Assembly: GCF_027213645.1 (NCBI RefSeq)
Contig: NZ_JAPWGL010000003.1
Location: forward strand, 62,001-126,000
Length of the DNA stretch: 64,000 bases
Direction of reading: 5' to 3'
DNA from: Pedobacter rhodius
GTDB taxonomy: Bacteria; Bacteroidota; Bacteroidia; Sphingobacteriales; Sphingobacteriaceae
In this document: positions 54,801 through 64,000 of the stretch, one piece after another
Numbering within the stretch: the first letter of the stretch is position 1
Layout: each line of letters begins with the position of its first letter
Notes under the pieces: generated by a model
The model's input: only the letters and a program-made list of their open reading frames with translations
The model's database searches: none
What the model was told of the DNA's origin: nothing
Position numbers and translations under genes: made by a program

Positions 54801-56109
54801 CCTAAAATATTTATTAAGCCTGGCTTTATCGGCATCGGGCCTGATGTGCTTTGCACAAGCCAATATATCACCCGCTAAAAAGCAAACAAAAACCATTGCC
54901 ATCACAGGCGCAACAGTTCATGTAGGCAACGGAACGGTTATTGAAAATGGAACCATTCTTTTCAGTAATGGAAAAATTGTATCAGTTACAGCAGGCGGAC
55001 AAGTTCCCCAGGGTGATGTCGTACGCATTAATGCTTCGGGCAAACATATTTATCCGGGTATGATTGCAGCGACAACAAACCTAGGTTTGGCTGAAACAGA
55101 ATCGATAAAGGCAACTTTAGATTATCAGGAAATCGGTGATTATAATTCACACATCCGTTCTATCGTAGCTTATAATACAGATTCGAAAGTTCCGGCAACT
55201 TTACGTAGCAATGGAATTTTAATGGCACAACCAACGCCACAGGGCGGAACGGTTTCCGGAAGTTCGTCAGTTGTTCAGTTAGATGCCTGGAACTGGGAAG
55301 ATGCTGCAATTAAAACCGATGACGCCATGCACATGACCTGGCCTGTAACGCCTCGTTTCAGAGGAGGGTTCGGCGGTTTTGGCAGACCTGCAGTTTCACC
55401 CGAAATGTTAAATGAACGTACCCAAGCGGCGATTAGTCAGTTAACTTCTTTCTTCGCAGAAGCGAAGGCGTATTCAGAAATGGGTAAACCTGAAGTAATC
55501 AATACTCGTTTCGAGGCGATGAAAAAGGTGTTTTCAGGTGCTGAAAAATTATTCATCGCGGCAGAAAGTCAGAAAGACATCGTTGCATCGGTTAACTTTG
55601 CAAAAAAGTTCGGCATTACGCCTGTTATCACAAGTGGAGATGAAGCTTATTTAATTATCGATTTCCTTAAAGACAACAATATTTCAGTTGTGGTAAAACA
55701 ACCTCATGCTTTACCAAATAACAATGATGATGATGTGAATATGCCCTATAAAAATGCTGCAATTCTGGCAAATGCGGGATTAAATGTGGTATTGAGTATC
55801 GATGGTTACTGGCAGCAACGTAACCTGCCATTTATGGCCGGAACGGTTACAGCCTGGGGCCTGGATAAGGAAAAGGCATTATCAACCATTACACTCAACG
55901 CAGCAAAAGTTATGGGTGTAGATAAAACGACAGGCAGTATTGAGGCTGGAAAAGACGCCACTTTATTTATCTCTGCAGGAGATGCCCTGGATATGAGAAC
56001 AAATAAAGTTGAACAGGCTTTTATTCAGGGAAGAGACATTAACCTGGATAACCTGCATAAACAGCTTGATAAAAAATTCAGCGATAAATATACTGCTGAT
56101 AAAAAGTAG
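54778..56109 (+). CDS. Degenerate amidohydrolase-like secreted protein
   Basis: 443 residues with a signal peptide (cleavage near MCFAQ). The frame matches the first module of the preceding protein; where HxH is expected it has YPGMIAATTNLGL, and the other His/Asp ligands are not evident. It may be a non-catalytic partner of the 1010-residue protein, with which it is translationally coupled. ATG 54778 is used; 54790 is possible. Confidence 0.88.
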   Translation: MKKNMRTNLKYLLSLALSASGLMCFAQANISPAKKQTKTIAITGATVHVGNGTVIENGTILFSNGKIVSVTAGGQVPQGDVVRINASGKHIYPGMIAATTNLGLAETESIKATLDYQEIGDYNSHIRSIVAYNTDSKVPATLRSNGILMAQPTPQGGTVSGSSSVVQLDAWNWEDAAIKTDDAMHMTWPVTPRFRGGFGGFGRPAVSPEMLNERTQAAISQLTSFFAEAKAYSEMGKPEVINTRFEAMKKVFSGAEKLFIAAESQKDIVASVNFAKKFGITPVITSGDEAYLIIDFLKDNNISVVVKQPHALPNNNDDDVNMPYKNAAILANAGLNVVLSIDGYWQQRNLPFMAGTVTAWGLDKEKALSTITLNAAKVMGVDKTTGSIEAGKDATLFISAGDALDMRTNKVEQAFIQGRDINLDNLHKQLDKKFSDKYTADKK

Positions 56110-56134
56110 ATTAATTCAGTTTAGATTTTTAAAG

Positions 56135-56166
56135 CCTCCGCCGATTAATTTCGGCGGAGGTTTTTT
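56135..56166 (+). terminator. Terminator of the amidohydrolase pair
   Basis: Perfect 10-bp stem CCTCCGCCGA / TCGGCGGAGG, TTAATT loop, then TTTTTTATTT. Confidence 0.93.
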
Positions 56167-56280
56167 ATTTTAACATGCACCCCAAAAACCAACAATTTAA
56201 CAACCATTTCTTAATCTAAAATCGAACTTCAGTTAACACAGTAACATCAACTTTGCACCATAAAAAATCAGAAACTAATT

Positions 56281-59200
56281 ATGGTCAAAAATTTACTATT
56301 TGCAGTATTATTGCTGTGTTTTTGTGTTTCAAATTCATTAAAAGCGCAAACTACGCAAGCATCCATTTCAGGTATTGTTACCGATGAACAAAAGAAGCCG
56401 GTTCCAGGTGCTTCTGTCCAGGTTAAAAACAACTCAACGGGTTTTACCACAAGAACATCAACCAATGCACAAGGAGAATATACCTTTAAAGAACTTCCTT
56501 TAGGCGGGCCTTACACGGTAAAAGCCATATATATTGGTTATGCCGAGCAAAACAGAACTGGTTTTATGCTAAATCAGGGTGATGCTGTAATGGTGGCCAT
56601 CAACATGCAGGAATCATCGCAAAATCTTGGCGATGTGGAAATCAACGGGTCTTCATTAAGGAATAAAGTTCAACAATTTGGTGCATCAACTGAGATTTCA
56701 TCTAAAACAATGAATTTACTACCTGTTAACGGACGTAACTTTTCCAGTTTAACAGATTTATCCCCTTTATCGGGTCCTGGTGGTATTTCTGGTCAGTTAG
56801 GCTCATCTACTAATTTTACCATAGATGGTATGACGGCAAAAAATCCTACATCAGCCGGTAGTACAACCAGCCGAAGTGGTGCTCCATATTCCATCTCGAT
56901 AGAAAGTGTACGAGAGTTTAAAGTTGTTACCAACCAATACGATGTTAGCTTGGGTCGCTCAGGTGGTGGAACCATTAGTGCGGTAACCAAATCTGGTACA
57001 AATGAAATTACAGGAAGTGCATTTGCTTACAACCGTGCCGATTTTTTAGCTAGCAAGTATGATATTAGAGGAAACGCAAGAGTTAATGATTTTTCTACTT
57101 ACCAATACGGTTTTAGCTTAGGTGGCCCAATTATTAAAGATAAATTACATTATTTTGCAGCCTGGGATCATCAAAGAGATTCTCGCCCATTAATTATTGC
57201 CGATATTAATTCGCCTGCTGATGTGGCCCGTTTTAATATTACAAATGCAACATTAAATGATTTTTTAGCTGTTGCAAGAAACAAATACGGAGTTGCCAAC
57301 ACACAACAGTTTGGTTCTTTCGCTAAAAAAAGAGGTACAGATGCTGGATTTCTGCGTTTAGACTGGCAAATTAATGATAAGAACTTATTAACCATTAGAG
57401 ATAATTATACCAACGATAGAAACCCATTAGGTTTAGCCGATAACACAGCGATAAACTTCTATGAAAGTTATGGTAACGATAAAAACGTTGATAACAGCTT
57501 GTTAGCCACATTACGCTCTACGATTAGCAGCAAAGTTACTAATGAGTTAAAAGTGCAGCATTTGTACACTTACCAAGCCAGCACTCAAAACGACGAATTA
57601 GGTTTTGCCATCCCGAGAGCAGTTGTTTCTAACTTAGAGTCTACTTCGCCAACGGGCGGTCTGTTAGCTACTTCAGTTCAAATTGGCGGACATCGTTTTG
57701 GACAAGAGGGTTTTACCAATAACGTTTTCCAGTTGGTAGATAATTTATATTATAATACAGACAAAATCAAATATACATTTGGTATAGATGTTATGTACAC
57801 CCATGCCAAATCATTGTATGGTAGCGAGGTGAACGGACGCTTTACATTTAACAGATCTGGTACTGCTGCAGCAGGAAATCAGCAAACCTCCTTACAAAAT
57901 TTTAATAACCTAATACCGATAAGCTATTACAGAGAAGTACCTTTAGTTGCCGACCCAAGTGTTATCGGTAGATTATGGAATACTGCTATTTATGGCCAAA
58001 TGCAAACTAAATTAGGTAAAGGTTTAGATTTTACAGGTGGTTTACGTTTAGATTATAGCAAATACCCAACATCGCCGCTTAATCAACAACTATTTGATGC
58101 CATTGGTGTAAGAACAGATCATGAATTAAAGCAATTTTTAATTCAACCTCGTATCCAGTTCAACTGGGATGTTAACGAAAACCATACCGATTATGTTCGT
58201 TTAGGAGCCGGGATTTTCGGTTCAGATGTGAACAATTACGTAACCATTAACAACTTAACATTTGATGGTAAACACTTAGCGACAGTTGATGTTACCGGTA
58301 CAGGCGTACCAACGCCGAACTTTGCTGGTTATAGAAACGGAACCGTTTCAGCACCAACTTTACCAGCTTTGCAAATTCCTACCATAAATACCTATGCTGA
58401 TGATGCGAAAGTACCAGTAGTTTATAAAGCCAACTTATCATATAACAAATTAATAAATGATAAAATACGAATAGGTATTACGGGTTATGCAACTTTAGCA
58501 CGCCATAACTATATGTATGTGGATAGAAATATGGTGGCGAATCCTTTCTTTACATTATCAAATGAAGGAAACAGGGGTGTATTTGTGCCAGCAAACACAA
58601 TTAATACGGGGAACGGAAATACAGATTGGAAACTTGGCCGTTTAACTAATGCGTTTGGTAGAGTATTAGAATTAAACAGCAAAGGCAAAGTAAATCAATT
58701 TGCTATAGTTGTAGATGGTACGTGGAAATACTTTAAAGATGGAGAAATTACGGCAAGCTTTACCTGGAATGATTCAAAAGATAACACATCTTACAACGGT
58801 AACGTTGCCAACTCAGCTACACTATCATTACCTGTTGTAGATGACCCAAGAAATTTAAGCAACATGACTTATTCCAACGGCCAATTCAGAAATAAAGTAG
58901 TAGTTTATGGAACATTGCCATCATTTTATGGCATTAAAGCCGGTATTCGTTATTCAGGTATTGGTGGTACCAGATATAGTTTATTATCTGGGGGCAACAC
59001 CAACGGCGATTTTGTAGCAACAAACGATTTGGCTTACATCTTTAGTACAACAAATACAAATGTACCGGCAGCGCTTAGAACTGCTTTACAAACCTTATTG
59101 GCCAATGGCGATGCAAGCCAAAGTTTAAAAGATTATATTACCAAATATGAAGGTACTTTTGCACAACGTAATGGTGGTATAAATGGCTTTTATGGTACAG

Positions 59201-59463
59201 TTGATTTAAGATTAGCTTATCAGTTTAATTTTGGACCACGTAAAAAACAAAGCTTAGAAATTTCTGGTGACTTGTTTAACGTAGCAAACTTATTTAAGAA
59301 AACCTGGGGCACATCAGAAACTTTAGGTACACAAGCACTTTATGCGGTTACTGGTTTTGATGCCGCAAGCTCTAATTACAATTACCGTTTAAACAATACA
59401 GGAATTGTAACGCCAACGGGTAACCCTTGGCAGGCACAAATTGGGTTGAGATACGGATTTTAA
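56281..59463 (+). CDS. TonB-dependent outer-membrane receptor with N-terminal CarboxypepD_reg domain
   Basis: 1060 residues. Signal peptide (LKAQT near 24), a carboxypeptidase-regulatory-like domain (about 28-115, SISGIVTDEQKKPVPGASVQV), a plug (about 130-240, with NGRNFSSLTDL and GRSGGGTISAVTKSG), and a large barrel ending in an aromatic (IGLRYGF). The layout is Oar-like rather than SusC, as no SusD follows and the plug lacks the SusC signature. It imports or binds an unknown ligand. Confidence 0.93.
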   Translation: MVKNLLFAVLLLCFCVSNSLKAQTTQASISGIVTDEQKKPVPGASVQVKNNSTGFTTRTSTNAQGEYTFKELPLGGPYTVKAIYIGYAEQNRTGFMLNQGDAVMVAINMQESSQNLGDVEINGSSLRNKVQQFGASTEISSKTMNLLPVNGRNFSSLTDLSPLSGPGGISGQLGSSTNFTIDGMTAKNPTSAGSTTSRSGAPYSISIESVREFKVVTNQYDVSLGRSGGGTISAVTKSGTNEITGSAFAYNRADFLASKYDIRGNARVNDFSTYQYGFSLGGPIIKDKLHYFAAWDHQRDSRPLIIADINSPADVARFNITNATLNDFLAVARNKYGVANTQQFGSFAKKRGTDAGFLRLDWQINDKNLLTIRDNYTNDRNPLGLADNTAINFYESYGNDKNVDNSLLATLRSTISSKVTNELKVQHLYTYQASTQNDELGFAIPRAVVSNLESTSPTGGLLATSVQIGGHRFGQEGFTNNVFQLVDNLYYNTDKIKYTFGIDVMYTHAKSLYGSEVNGRFTFNRSGTAAAGNQQTSLQNFNNLIPISYYREVPLVADPSVIGRLWNTAIYGQMQTKLGKGLDFTGGLRLDYSKYPTSPLNQQLFDAIGVRTDHELKQFLIQPRIQFNWDVNENHTDYVRLGAGIFGSDVNNYVTINNLTFDGKHLATVDVTGTGVPTPNFAGYRNGTVSAPTLPALQIPTINTYADDAKVPVVYKANLSYNKLINDKIRIGITGYATLARHNYMYVDRNMVANPFFTLSNEGNRGVFVPANTINTGNGNTDWKLGRLTNAFGRVLELNSKGKVNQFAIVVDGTWKYFKDGEITASFTWNDSKDNTSYNGNVANSATLSLPVVDDPRNLSNMTYSNGQFRNKVVVYGTLPSFYGIKAGIRYSGIGGTRYSLLSGGNTNGDFVATNDLAYIFSTTNTNVPAALRTALQTLLANGDASQSLKDYITKYEGTFAQRNGGINGFYGTVDLRLAYQFNFGPRKKQSLEISGDLFNVANLFKKTWGTSETLGTQALYAVTGFDAASSNYNYRLNNTGIVTPTGNPWQAQIGLRYGF

Positions 59464-59500
59464 CATCGAAAGGTACATCTGTATCTTTCTGTAAAGTCAT

Positions 59501-59538
59501 AAAAAAAGGGAATGGATTTTTATCCGTTCCCTTTTTTT
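59501..59538 (+). terminator. Terminator of the TonB receptor gene
   Basis: GGGAATGGAT and ATCCGTTCCC pair with one mismatch around TTTT, followed by CTTTTTTT; A-run on the left. Confidence 0.88.
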
Positions 59539-59567
59539 ATGTTTGCATTAACAAACAATAAAACTTA

Positions 59568-61322
59568 ATGGGATTATTATTAGACTACCTGAAAAACCAC
59601 AAGTGGATTGTGGCTTTAGCTTTATTGCTGGCAGGTGTAAATATTGGCTTTTCTTTAATGGATCCTTATTTTACGGGAAGGATTTTAGATTTATACATCA
59701 ATAAAAGAGCATCTTTCACGAGCAAAAGTGCTTACATCTGGGGGGCGCTTGGCTTCATCGGATTGGCTATCGGGGCCGCAATGGTTTCCCGCATTGCAAA
59801 AAATTTTCAGGATTATTTTACCAGCGTTATCGTACAAAAAGTTGGTGCAAAAATGTATGCCGACGGTTTGCAACATTCGCTAAAATTACCTTACCAGGTT
59901 TTCGAAGATCAGCGAAGCGGAGAAACGTTAGGTGTTTTACAAAAAGTGAGATTGGATTCTGAGAAATTTATAACGTCATTTATCAGTGTGCTTTTCGTAA
60001 GCTTAATCGGGATGGTTTTCGTAATCGTTTATTCGGTTTCCATAAGTTATAAAGTAACCTTGGTTTATTTCGCCGCGATTCCGATTATCAGTTTTGTGAG
60101 CTGGTTTTTGAGTCGTAAAATCAAAACCATTCAGCGCTCTATCGTGGGCGAAACAACAGCACTTGCAGGTTCTACAACGGAATCTTTAAGAAATATCGAG
60201 CTGGTCAAAAGTTTAGGTTTAGCCGACCAGGAAATTGAAAGATTGAACAAAACCACTTACAAAATTTTAGGATTAGAACTTAAAAAAGTGAAATACGTAA
60301 GAAGTATGAGTTTTGTTCAGGGCACAACCGTTAACTTGGTAAGGAGCTCTATGATTGTGGTGCTATTACTTTTAATTTTCGATAATACCATTTCTCCCGG
60401 ACAATATTTTTCATTTTTGTTCTACTCATTTTTCCTTTTCGGACCATTACAGGAACTAGGAAATGTAATATTAGCCTGGCGTGAAGCCGAAGTTTCTCTA
60501 GGCAACTTCAAAAAGATTTTAAGTACACCCGTTGATAAGAAGCCTGTTAACCCGATATCGATTAAAAAAATTAAAGAACTTGCTTTTAAAAACGTTAGTT
60601 TTAAACACCTGACTGCAAATAGAAATGCTTTAGAAAATATTTCGTTTAATACCCATAACGGGCAAACCATTGCATTCGTTGGTCCGTCGGGTTCAGGAAA
60701 ATCGACATTGGTTAAACTTTTAGTCGGTTTATATCCGGCAAAAGATGGCGAGATTTTATACAACGGTAATCCAAGTAACGACATTGATTTAGATGCTTTG
60801 CGGGAAAAAATAGGTTTTGTAACACAAGATACGCAGCTATTTTCAGGTACAATCAGAGAGAATTTATTATTTGTAAACCCTACAGCAACGGATGAGGAAT
60901 GTTATAAAGTTTTACATCAGGCCGCTTGTCAAACGCTGTTGGCCAGGGCAGACAAAGGATTGGATTCGTTAATTGGTGAAGGTGGTGTAAAAGTTTCTGG
61001 CGGCGAAAAACAACGTTTGTCAATCGCGAGAGCATTATTGCGTCAACCGGATATTTTAGTTTTCGATGAGGCAACCTCTTCATTGGATTCTATAACGGAA
61101 GAGGAAATTACTAAAACCATAAGGTCGGTTTCCGATCTAACGGATCACATGACTATTTTAATAGCGCACCGTTTGTCAACCATTAAGCATGCCGATGTAA
61201 TTTACGTTTTAGAAAAGGGACATATTATTGAGCAGGGCACACATGAAAGCTTAATTGCACAAAATGGTTTATACCAGGCCATGTGGCGACAACAAATTGG
61301 CGAAAGAATTGTTGAAGCTTAA
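59568..61322 (+). CDS. ABC exporter, fused membrane and ATPase domains
   Basis: 584 residues. Six membrane helices (1-310, ABC_membrane), then the ATPase: Walker A GPSGSGKST near 373, Q-loop VTQDTQLF, signature VSGGEKQR, Walker B ILVFDEATSSLD and the switch His in AHRLST. A half-size exporter that acts as dimer (MsbA/LmrA-like). Substrate unknown. Followed at 15 bases by the PLDc_N gene. Confidence 0.95.
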   Translation: MGLLLDYLKNHKWIVALALLLAGVNIGFSLMDPYFTGRILDLYINKRASFTSKSAYIWGALGFIGLAIGAAMVSRIAKNFQDYFTSVIVQKVGAKMYADGLQHSLKLPYQVFEDQRSGETLGVLQKVRLDSEKFITSFISVLFVSLIGMVFVIVYSVSISYKVTLVYFAAIPIISFVSWFLSRKIKTIQRSIVGETTALAGSTTESLRNIELVKSLGLADQEIERLNKTTYKILGLELKKVKYVRSMSFVQGTTVNLVRSSMIVVLLLLIFDNTISPGQYFSFLFYSFFLFGPLQELGNVILAWREAEVSLGNFKKILSTPVDKKPVNPISIKKIKELAFKNVSFKHLTANRNALENISFNTHNGQTIAFVGPSGSGKSTLVKLLVGLYPAKDGEILYNGNPSNDIDLDALREKIGFVTQDTQLFSGTIRENLLFVNPTATDEECYKVLHQAACQTLLARADKGLDSLIGEGGVKVSGGEKQRLSIARALLRQPDILVFDEATSSLDSITEEEITKTIRSVSDLTDHMTILIAHRLSTIKHADVIYVLEKGHIIEQGTHESLIAQNGLYQAMWRQQIGERIVEA

Positions 61323-61336
61323 TAAATTTTCATTTT

Positions 61337-61552
61337 ATGGTTTTAGCACAAATAGAAAGTAACGAATTCGCCATTATTATTATACTAGCAGCCATTCTTT
61401 GGCTGGCACTTATTTTAACGGCATTGTACCACATCTCCAGAAACAGGCAAATGGGTTTTAGTGTGAAGGCACTGTGGTTTATCATTATTCTTTTTGCCCC
61501 GTTTTTAGGTTCAATTATATACCTTATCTGGGGAAAGAATAAACATTTTTAA
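61337..61552 (+). CDS. PLDc_N domain small membrane protein
   Basis: 71 residues with two membrane helices. The pattern WLALILTALYHISRN and LFAPFLGSIIYLIWG is the PLDc_N (cardiolipin synthase N-terminal) motif without a catalytic domain. Function unknown; 15 bases after the ABC gene, so likely co-transcribed. Confidence 0.85.
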   Translation: MVLAQIESNEFAIIIILAAILWLALILTALYHISRNRQMGFSVKALWFIIILFAPFLGSIIYLIWGKNKHF

Positions 61553-61760
61553 ATACGAGGATTACTAAAAATACGTCCCCGGAATACGATAATTTACGCG
61601 GAGCGATACTGGGCTTTTTTATTCAGCCCAAGTTAAAATTACAAAATCTGCGAAAATCTTGGTCATCTGCGGGAGCCATCAGCCGAAAAAAATGCAATTT
61701 AGCTTGCGCTGGTTTTTATCAGTGCAAACCAAAGCTGCGATTTCAACACTTTTAAAAAAA
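61553..61760. other. Spacer with degraded repeat words
   Basis: Contains AAAATCTGCGAAAATCTTGG and TCATCTGCGGGAGC near 61639-61675, echoing CCCGCAGATTTTCGCGG at 41101, and no gene. Confidence 0.5.
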
Positions 61761-63050
61761 CTAAGATTTAGTCGTTTGCTCATTGATGTCCTGAAGGCTT
61801 AACCTGGTTAAAGATTTTGTTTTCAGCCAGGTAAAAAAGGCAATTCCAATGGTCATGCTACCGCCAAATACTACCGCGGGAACAGTTCTCATTAATTTGG
61901 CTGTTAAACCAGATTCAAATGCACCGATCTCATTTGATGAACCTATAAACATACTGTTCACCGCCGATACCCGCCCCCGCATTTCATCGGGCGTAAGCAA
62001 CTGCATAATTGTAGAGCGAATTATTACACTCACGCTATCAAAAGAACCTTCTAAGAATAGGAAAAATAGCGTTAAGTAAAAACTTTTTGAAAGACCATAA
62101 CAGATAATACTCAATCCAAAACCTGTAACTGCTATCAGCAGGTTTCGCCAGGGCTTATTCATTGGGGAAAAGCGCGTCATTGCCAACATGGTAATTACCG
62201 AACCTGCCGATGCTGCCGCTCGCATAAAACCAAGTCCCTCCGGGCCAACCTTTAAAATATCATTTGCAAATACCGGTAATAAAGCAACCGCACCACCAAA
62301 AAACACAGAAAATAAATCTAAGCTCATGGCCCAAACCATCATCTTGGTTTTAAATACGAAATGTACACCTTCTCTTAAACTTTTTATAATCCCCTCTTTC
62401 GGAATAAATGAAGGCGGATGAATATCCAAAAAGAAAATACAAACCAGTGCAATAAAAATGAAGGTTATAATCACAATATATGTAATGGTAATGCCCAGAA
62501 ACCCATAAACTAAACCACCTGCTGCCGGACCTAAGATAGACGCCATTTGCCAGCTTGAACTGCTCCAGGTGCTGGCATTCGGATAAAGTTCTTTTGGTAA
62601 AATCTGAGCCATCAGGGAAAATGTTGCCGGCCCGAAGAAACCTCTGGCTAAACCAATTCCAAAAACCATAGAATACATAATCGGCACAATATAACCTACG
62701 GGAATATATTTATGCATGTAACTGGTCGTTACCGTAAGCATAATTAAGGAACATATAAAAACACCCGAAAATATCTTTAAAAGTAAAGCCCTCTTTTCGC
62801 TCTTATCTGCAATATACCCCCCATATAAAGCTATCGTAATGGCAGGAATGGCTTCGCATAAACCTATTAGACCCAAGGCAAGCGGATCTTTTGTTAAATG
62901 GTAAATATAAATACCAAGTACCACAGCCTGCATTTGATAGGCAAACGTGAAGAAAAAACGCATACCTAAATAAGAACGAAATTCTTTATAACGTAAAGCC
63001 GCGTAAGGATCGGGTTTCACAACAATGGGATTGGGGTCTGAATCTGCCAA
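61761..63050 (-). CDS. Major facilitator superfamily transporter
   Basis: 429 residues, about twelve membrane helices, with the MFS loop-2/3 motif GGYIADKSEKR. LRYKEFRSYLGMRFFFTFAYQM at the start resembles the enterobactin-exporter-like (EntS) subgroup. Substrate unknown. It lies 232 bases after recG on the same strand; that gap shows no gene. Confidence 0.92.
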   Translation of the reverse strand: MADSDPNPIVVKPDPYAALRYKEFRSYLGMRFFFTFAYQMQAVVLGIYIYHLTKDPLALGLIGLCEAIPAITIALYGGYIADKSEKRALLLKIFSGVFICSLIMLTVTTSYMHKYIPVGYIVPIMYSMVFGIGLARGFFGPATFSLMAQILPKELYPNASTWSSSSWQMASILGPAAGGLVYGFLGITITYIVIITFIFIALVCIFFLDIHPPSFIPKEGIIKSLREGVHFVFKTKMMVWAMSLDLFSVFFGGAVALLPVFANDILKVGPEGLGFMRAAASAGSVITMLAMTRFSPMNKPWRNLLIAVTGFGLSIICYGLSKSFYLTLFFLFLEGSFDSVSVIIRSTIMQLLTPDEMRGRVSAVNSMFIGSSNEIGAFESGLTAKLMRTVPAVVFGGSMTIGIAFFTWLKTKSLTRLSLQDINEQTTKS

Positions 63051-63282
63051 TGGAATAAATTTAATACTGCAAAACTAAGCTTTGTAAAATGAAATAATTG
63101 AAATGCGTTAGAATTCTATAAAATCGTTACTGCAAAATGATATTACCCAGAATTCCAAGCCATGGTTCATATACTAACCATAGGTTTCCGGAATAGTTGG
63201 AATATCATTTAATACCCTGATTGTTTTTAAGTTTTCTGAACACCCATGGCCAGATGCAAACCGGATCATCAGGTAAGTGATA

Positions 63283-64000
63283 TTAAGATATCTTATCGAA
63301 AGAAATTCCCCTTTCGAGTTTTTGTAAATATGCTTTAAGCAAGGCGTGTTCGGGCTTGTCCAATTGGGGGTCAGCTTCAAAAAGTTCGATTACGGTGTTT
63401 CTGGCTTCAGCTAAAATGATCTGATCTTTAGCCAAATCTGCCAATTTTAAATCGAGTACGCCACTTTGTTGTGTTCCGGTAATGTCTCCGGGGCCGCGAA
63501 GTTGTAAATCTATTTCCGATATTTCGAAACCATTGTTGGTTCTAACCATAGTTTCCAGGCGAACTTTGCCCTCTTTACTTAATTTATTACCACTCATCAA
63601 AATACAAAATGAATGGTCAGACCCGCGACCAACCCGCCCTCTTAACTGATGGAGTTGCGACAAACCAAACCGTTCGGCATTCTCGATTACCATAACCGAT
63701 GCATTCGGCACATTTACGCCTACCTCGATTACCGTTGTAGCAACCATAATCTGACTTTTACCATCTATAAACTGTTGCATCTCAAATTGCTTATCTGCAT
63801 TGGGCATTTGCCCGTGAACAATACTGATTTGATAATCGGGACGCGGAAATTGATAGCTTAACTGTTCAATGCCAGCTTCAAGGTGAAGCAAATCAAGCTT
63901 CTCACTTTCCTTAATCAGCGGATAAACAATATAAACCTGCCGGCCTTTGGCAATTTCCTGCTTCATAAAGCCAAACATACGGAGCCTTTGTCCTTCAAAA
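63283..64000 (-). CDS. recG: ATP-dependent DNA helicase RecG, C-terminal part (5' truncated by window edge)
   Basis: The frame is open to the last base, so the start lies beyond the window. The ~239 visible residues are the second helicase lobe with VHGQMP, ATTVIEVGVNVPNA, QLRGRVGRG and the C-terminal LRGPGDITGTQQSG, all RecG signatures. RecG reverses stalled forks and migrates Holliday junctions. Confidence 0.96.
   Translation of the reverse strand, partial: FEGQRLRMFGFMKQEIAKGRQVYIVYPLIKESEKLDLLHLEAGIEQLSYQFPRPDYQISIVHGQMPNADKQFEMQQFIDGKSQIMVATTVIEVGVNVPNASVMVIENAERFGLSQLHQLRGRVGRGSDHSFCILMSGNKLSKEGKVRLETMVRTNNGFEISEIDLQLRGPGDITGTQQSGVLDLKLADLAKDQIILAEARNTVIELFEADPQLDKPEHALLKAYLQKLERGISFDKIS

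Noticed and set aside
56281..59463. TonB receptor considered as SusC with a SusD partner
   Set aside because: No SusD-like lipoprotein follows; a terminator and an ABC exporter do.
63174..63380. 68-codon frame on the minus strand between recG and the MFS gene
   Set aside because: It overlaps the end of recG in another frame and has no signal, motif or conserved look.

Overview
The window is 64 kb of an AT-rich chromosome from a Bacteroidota bacterium, most likely family Sphingobacteriaceae (Pedobacter-like). The grounds are the 659-residue SdhA and the b558-type SdhC of the succinate dehydrogenase, M56/TonB fusion sensors, DUF1800-DUF1501 pairs, a TonB-dependent receptor with an N-terminal carboxypeptidase-like domain, TAnnTTTG promoter boxes, and the near absence of Shine-Dalgarno sequences. 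I see no tRNA, rRNA, CRISPR array, insertion sequence or prophage. The genus is an inference.

Layout. 1-1233: 3' part of a secreted M28 metallopeptidase. 1781-4348: four-gene unit of a His-rich protein, a 7TM protein and a NarL-type two-component pair. 4400-8050: BlaI repressor, an M56 sensor fused to TonB and plug-like domains, and two small secreted relatives; a perfect palindrome lies in the blaI promoter spacer. 8387-11948: sdhCAB on the minus strand. 12419-12925: remnant of a GxxExxY gene and a cold-shock gene. 13037-22403: a nine-gene minus-strand block with a LytS/LytR pair, a PqqD-like protein, an ATP-grasp ligase, a fold-III PLP decarboxylase, a urea-transporter/M23-peptidase fusion, a TPR/beta-barrel protein and a TPR protein. 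I regard this block as the best candidate for an undescribed system. 23229-25958: HtrA protease and DapF. 26218-32173: RND efflux operon behind a perfect 16-bp palindrome. 32488-37675: SNF2 helicase, small membrane proteins, a DUF1080 protein. 37679-41089: aat, then the DUF1800/DUF1501 pair. 41243-45002: small secreted or membrane proteins around a divergent App1-type phosphatase and diacylglycerol kinase pair. 45040-47430: M23 peptidase, rbfA, hflX. 47854-50962: trpC, trpG, trpE and a trp attenuator with a 22-residue leader peptide containing Trp-Leu-Trp. 51210-63050: DUF-type membrane protein, two amidohydrolase-like proteins, a TonB-dependent receptor, an ABC exporter, a PLDc_N protein and an MFS transporter. 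63283-64000: 3' part of recG.

Intergenic DNA holds several repeat families: a heptamer tandem repeat (9173, 18458), a GTCATTGCGAGG palindromic element (23087, 46147, 48655, half copy 50783), a shared 30-bp block (22603, 35391), nested CCCCTCC hairpins (16938-17101), a long AACCGCAAAG palindrome (51031), and a 65-bp tandem duplication (41066).

Co-operation: the sdh genes form one respiratory complex; the three RND genes form one tripartite pump; trpL-E-G is controlled by its leader; BlaI and the M56 protein form a sensor/repressor pair whose likely output includes the two following genes. Product names rest on motifs read by eye; no database search was run.
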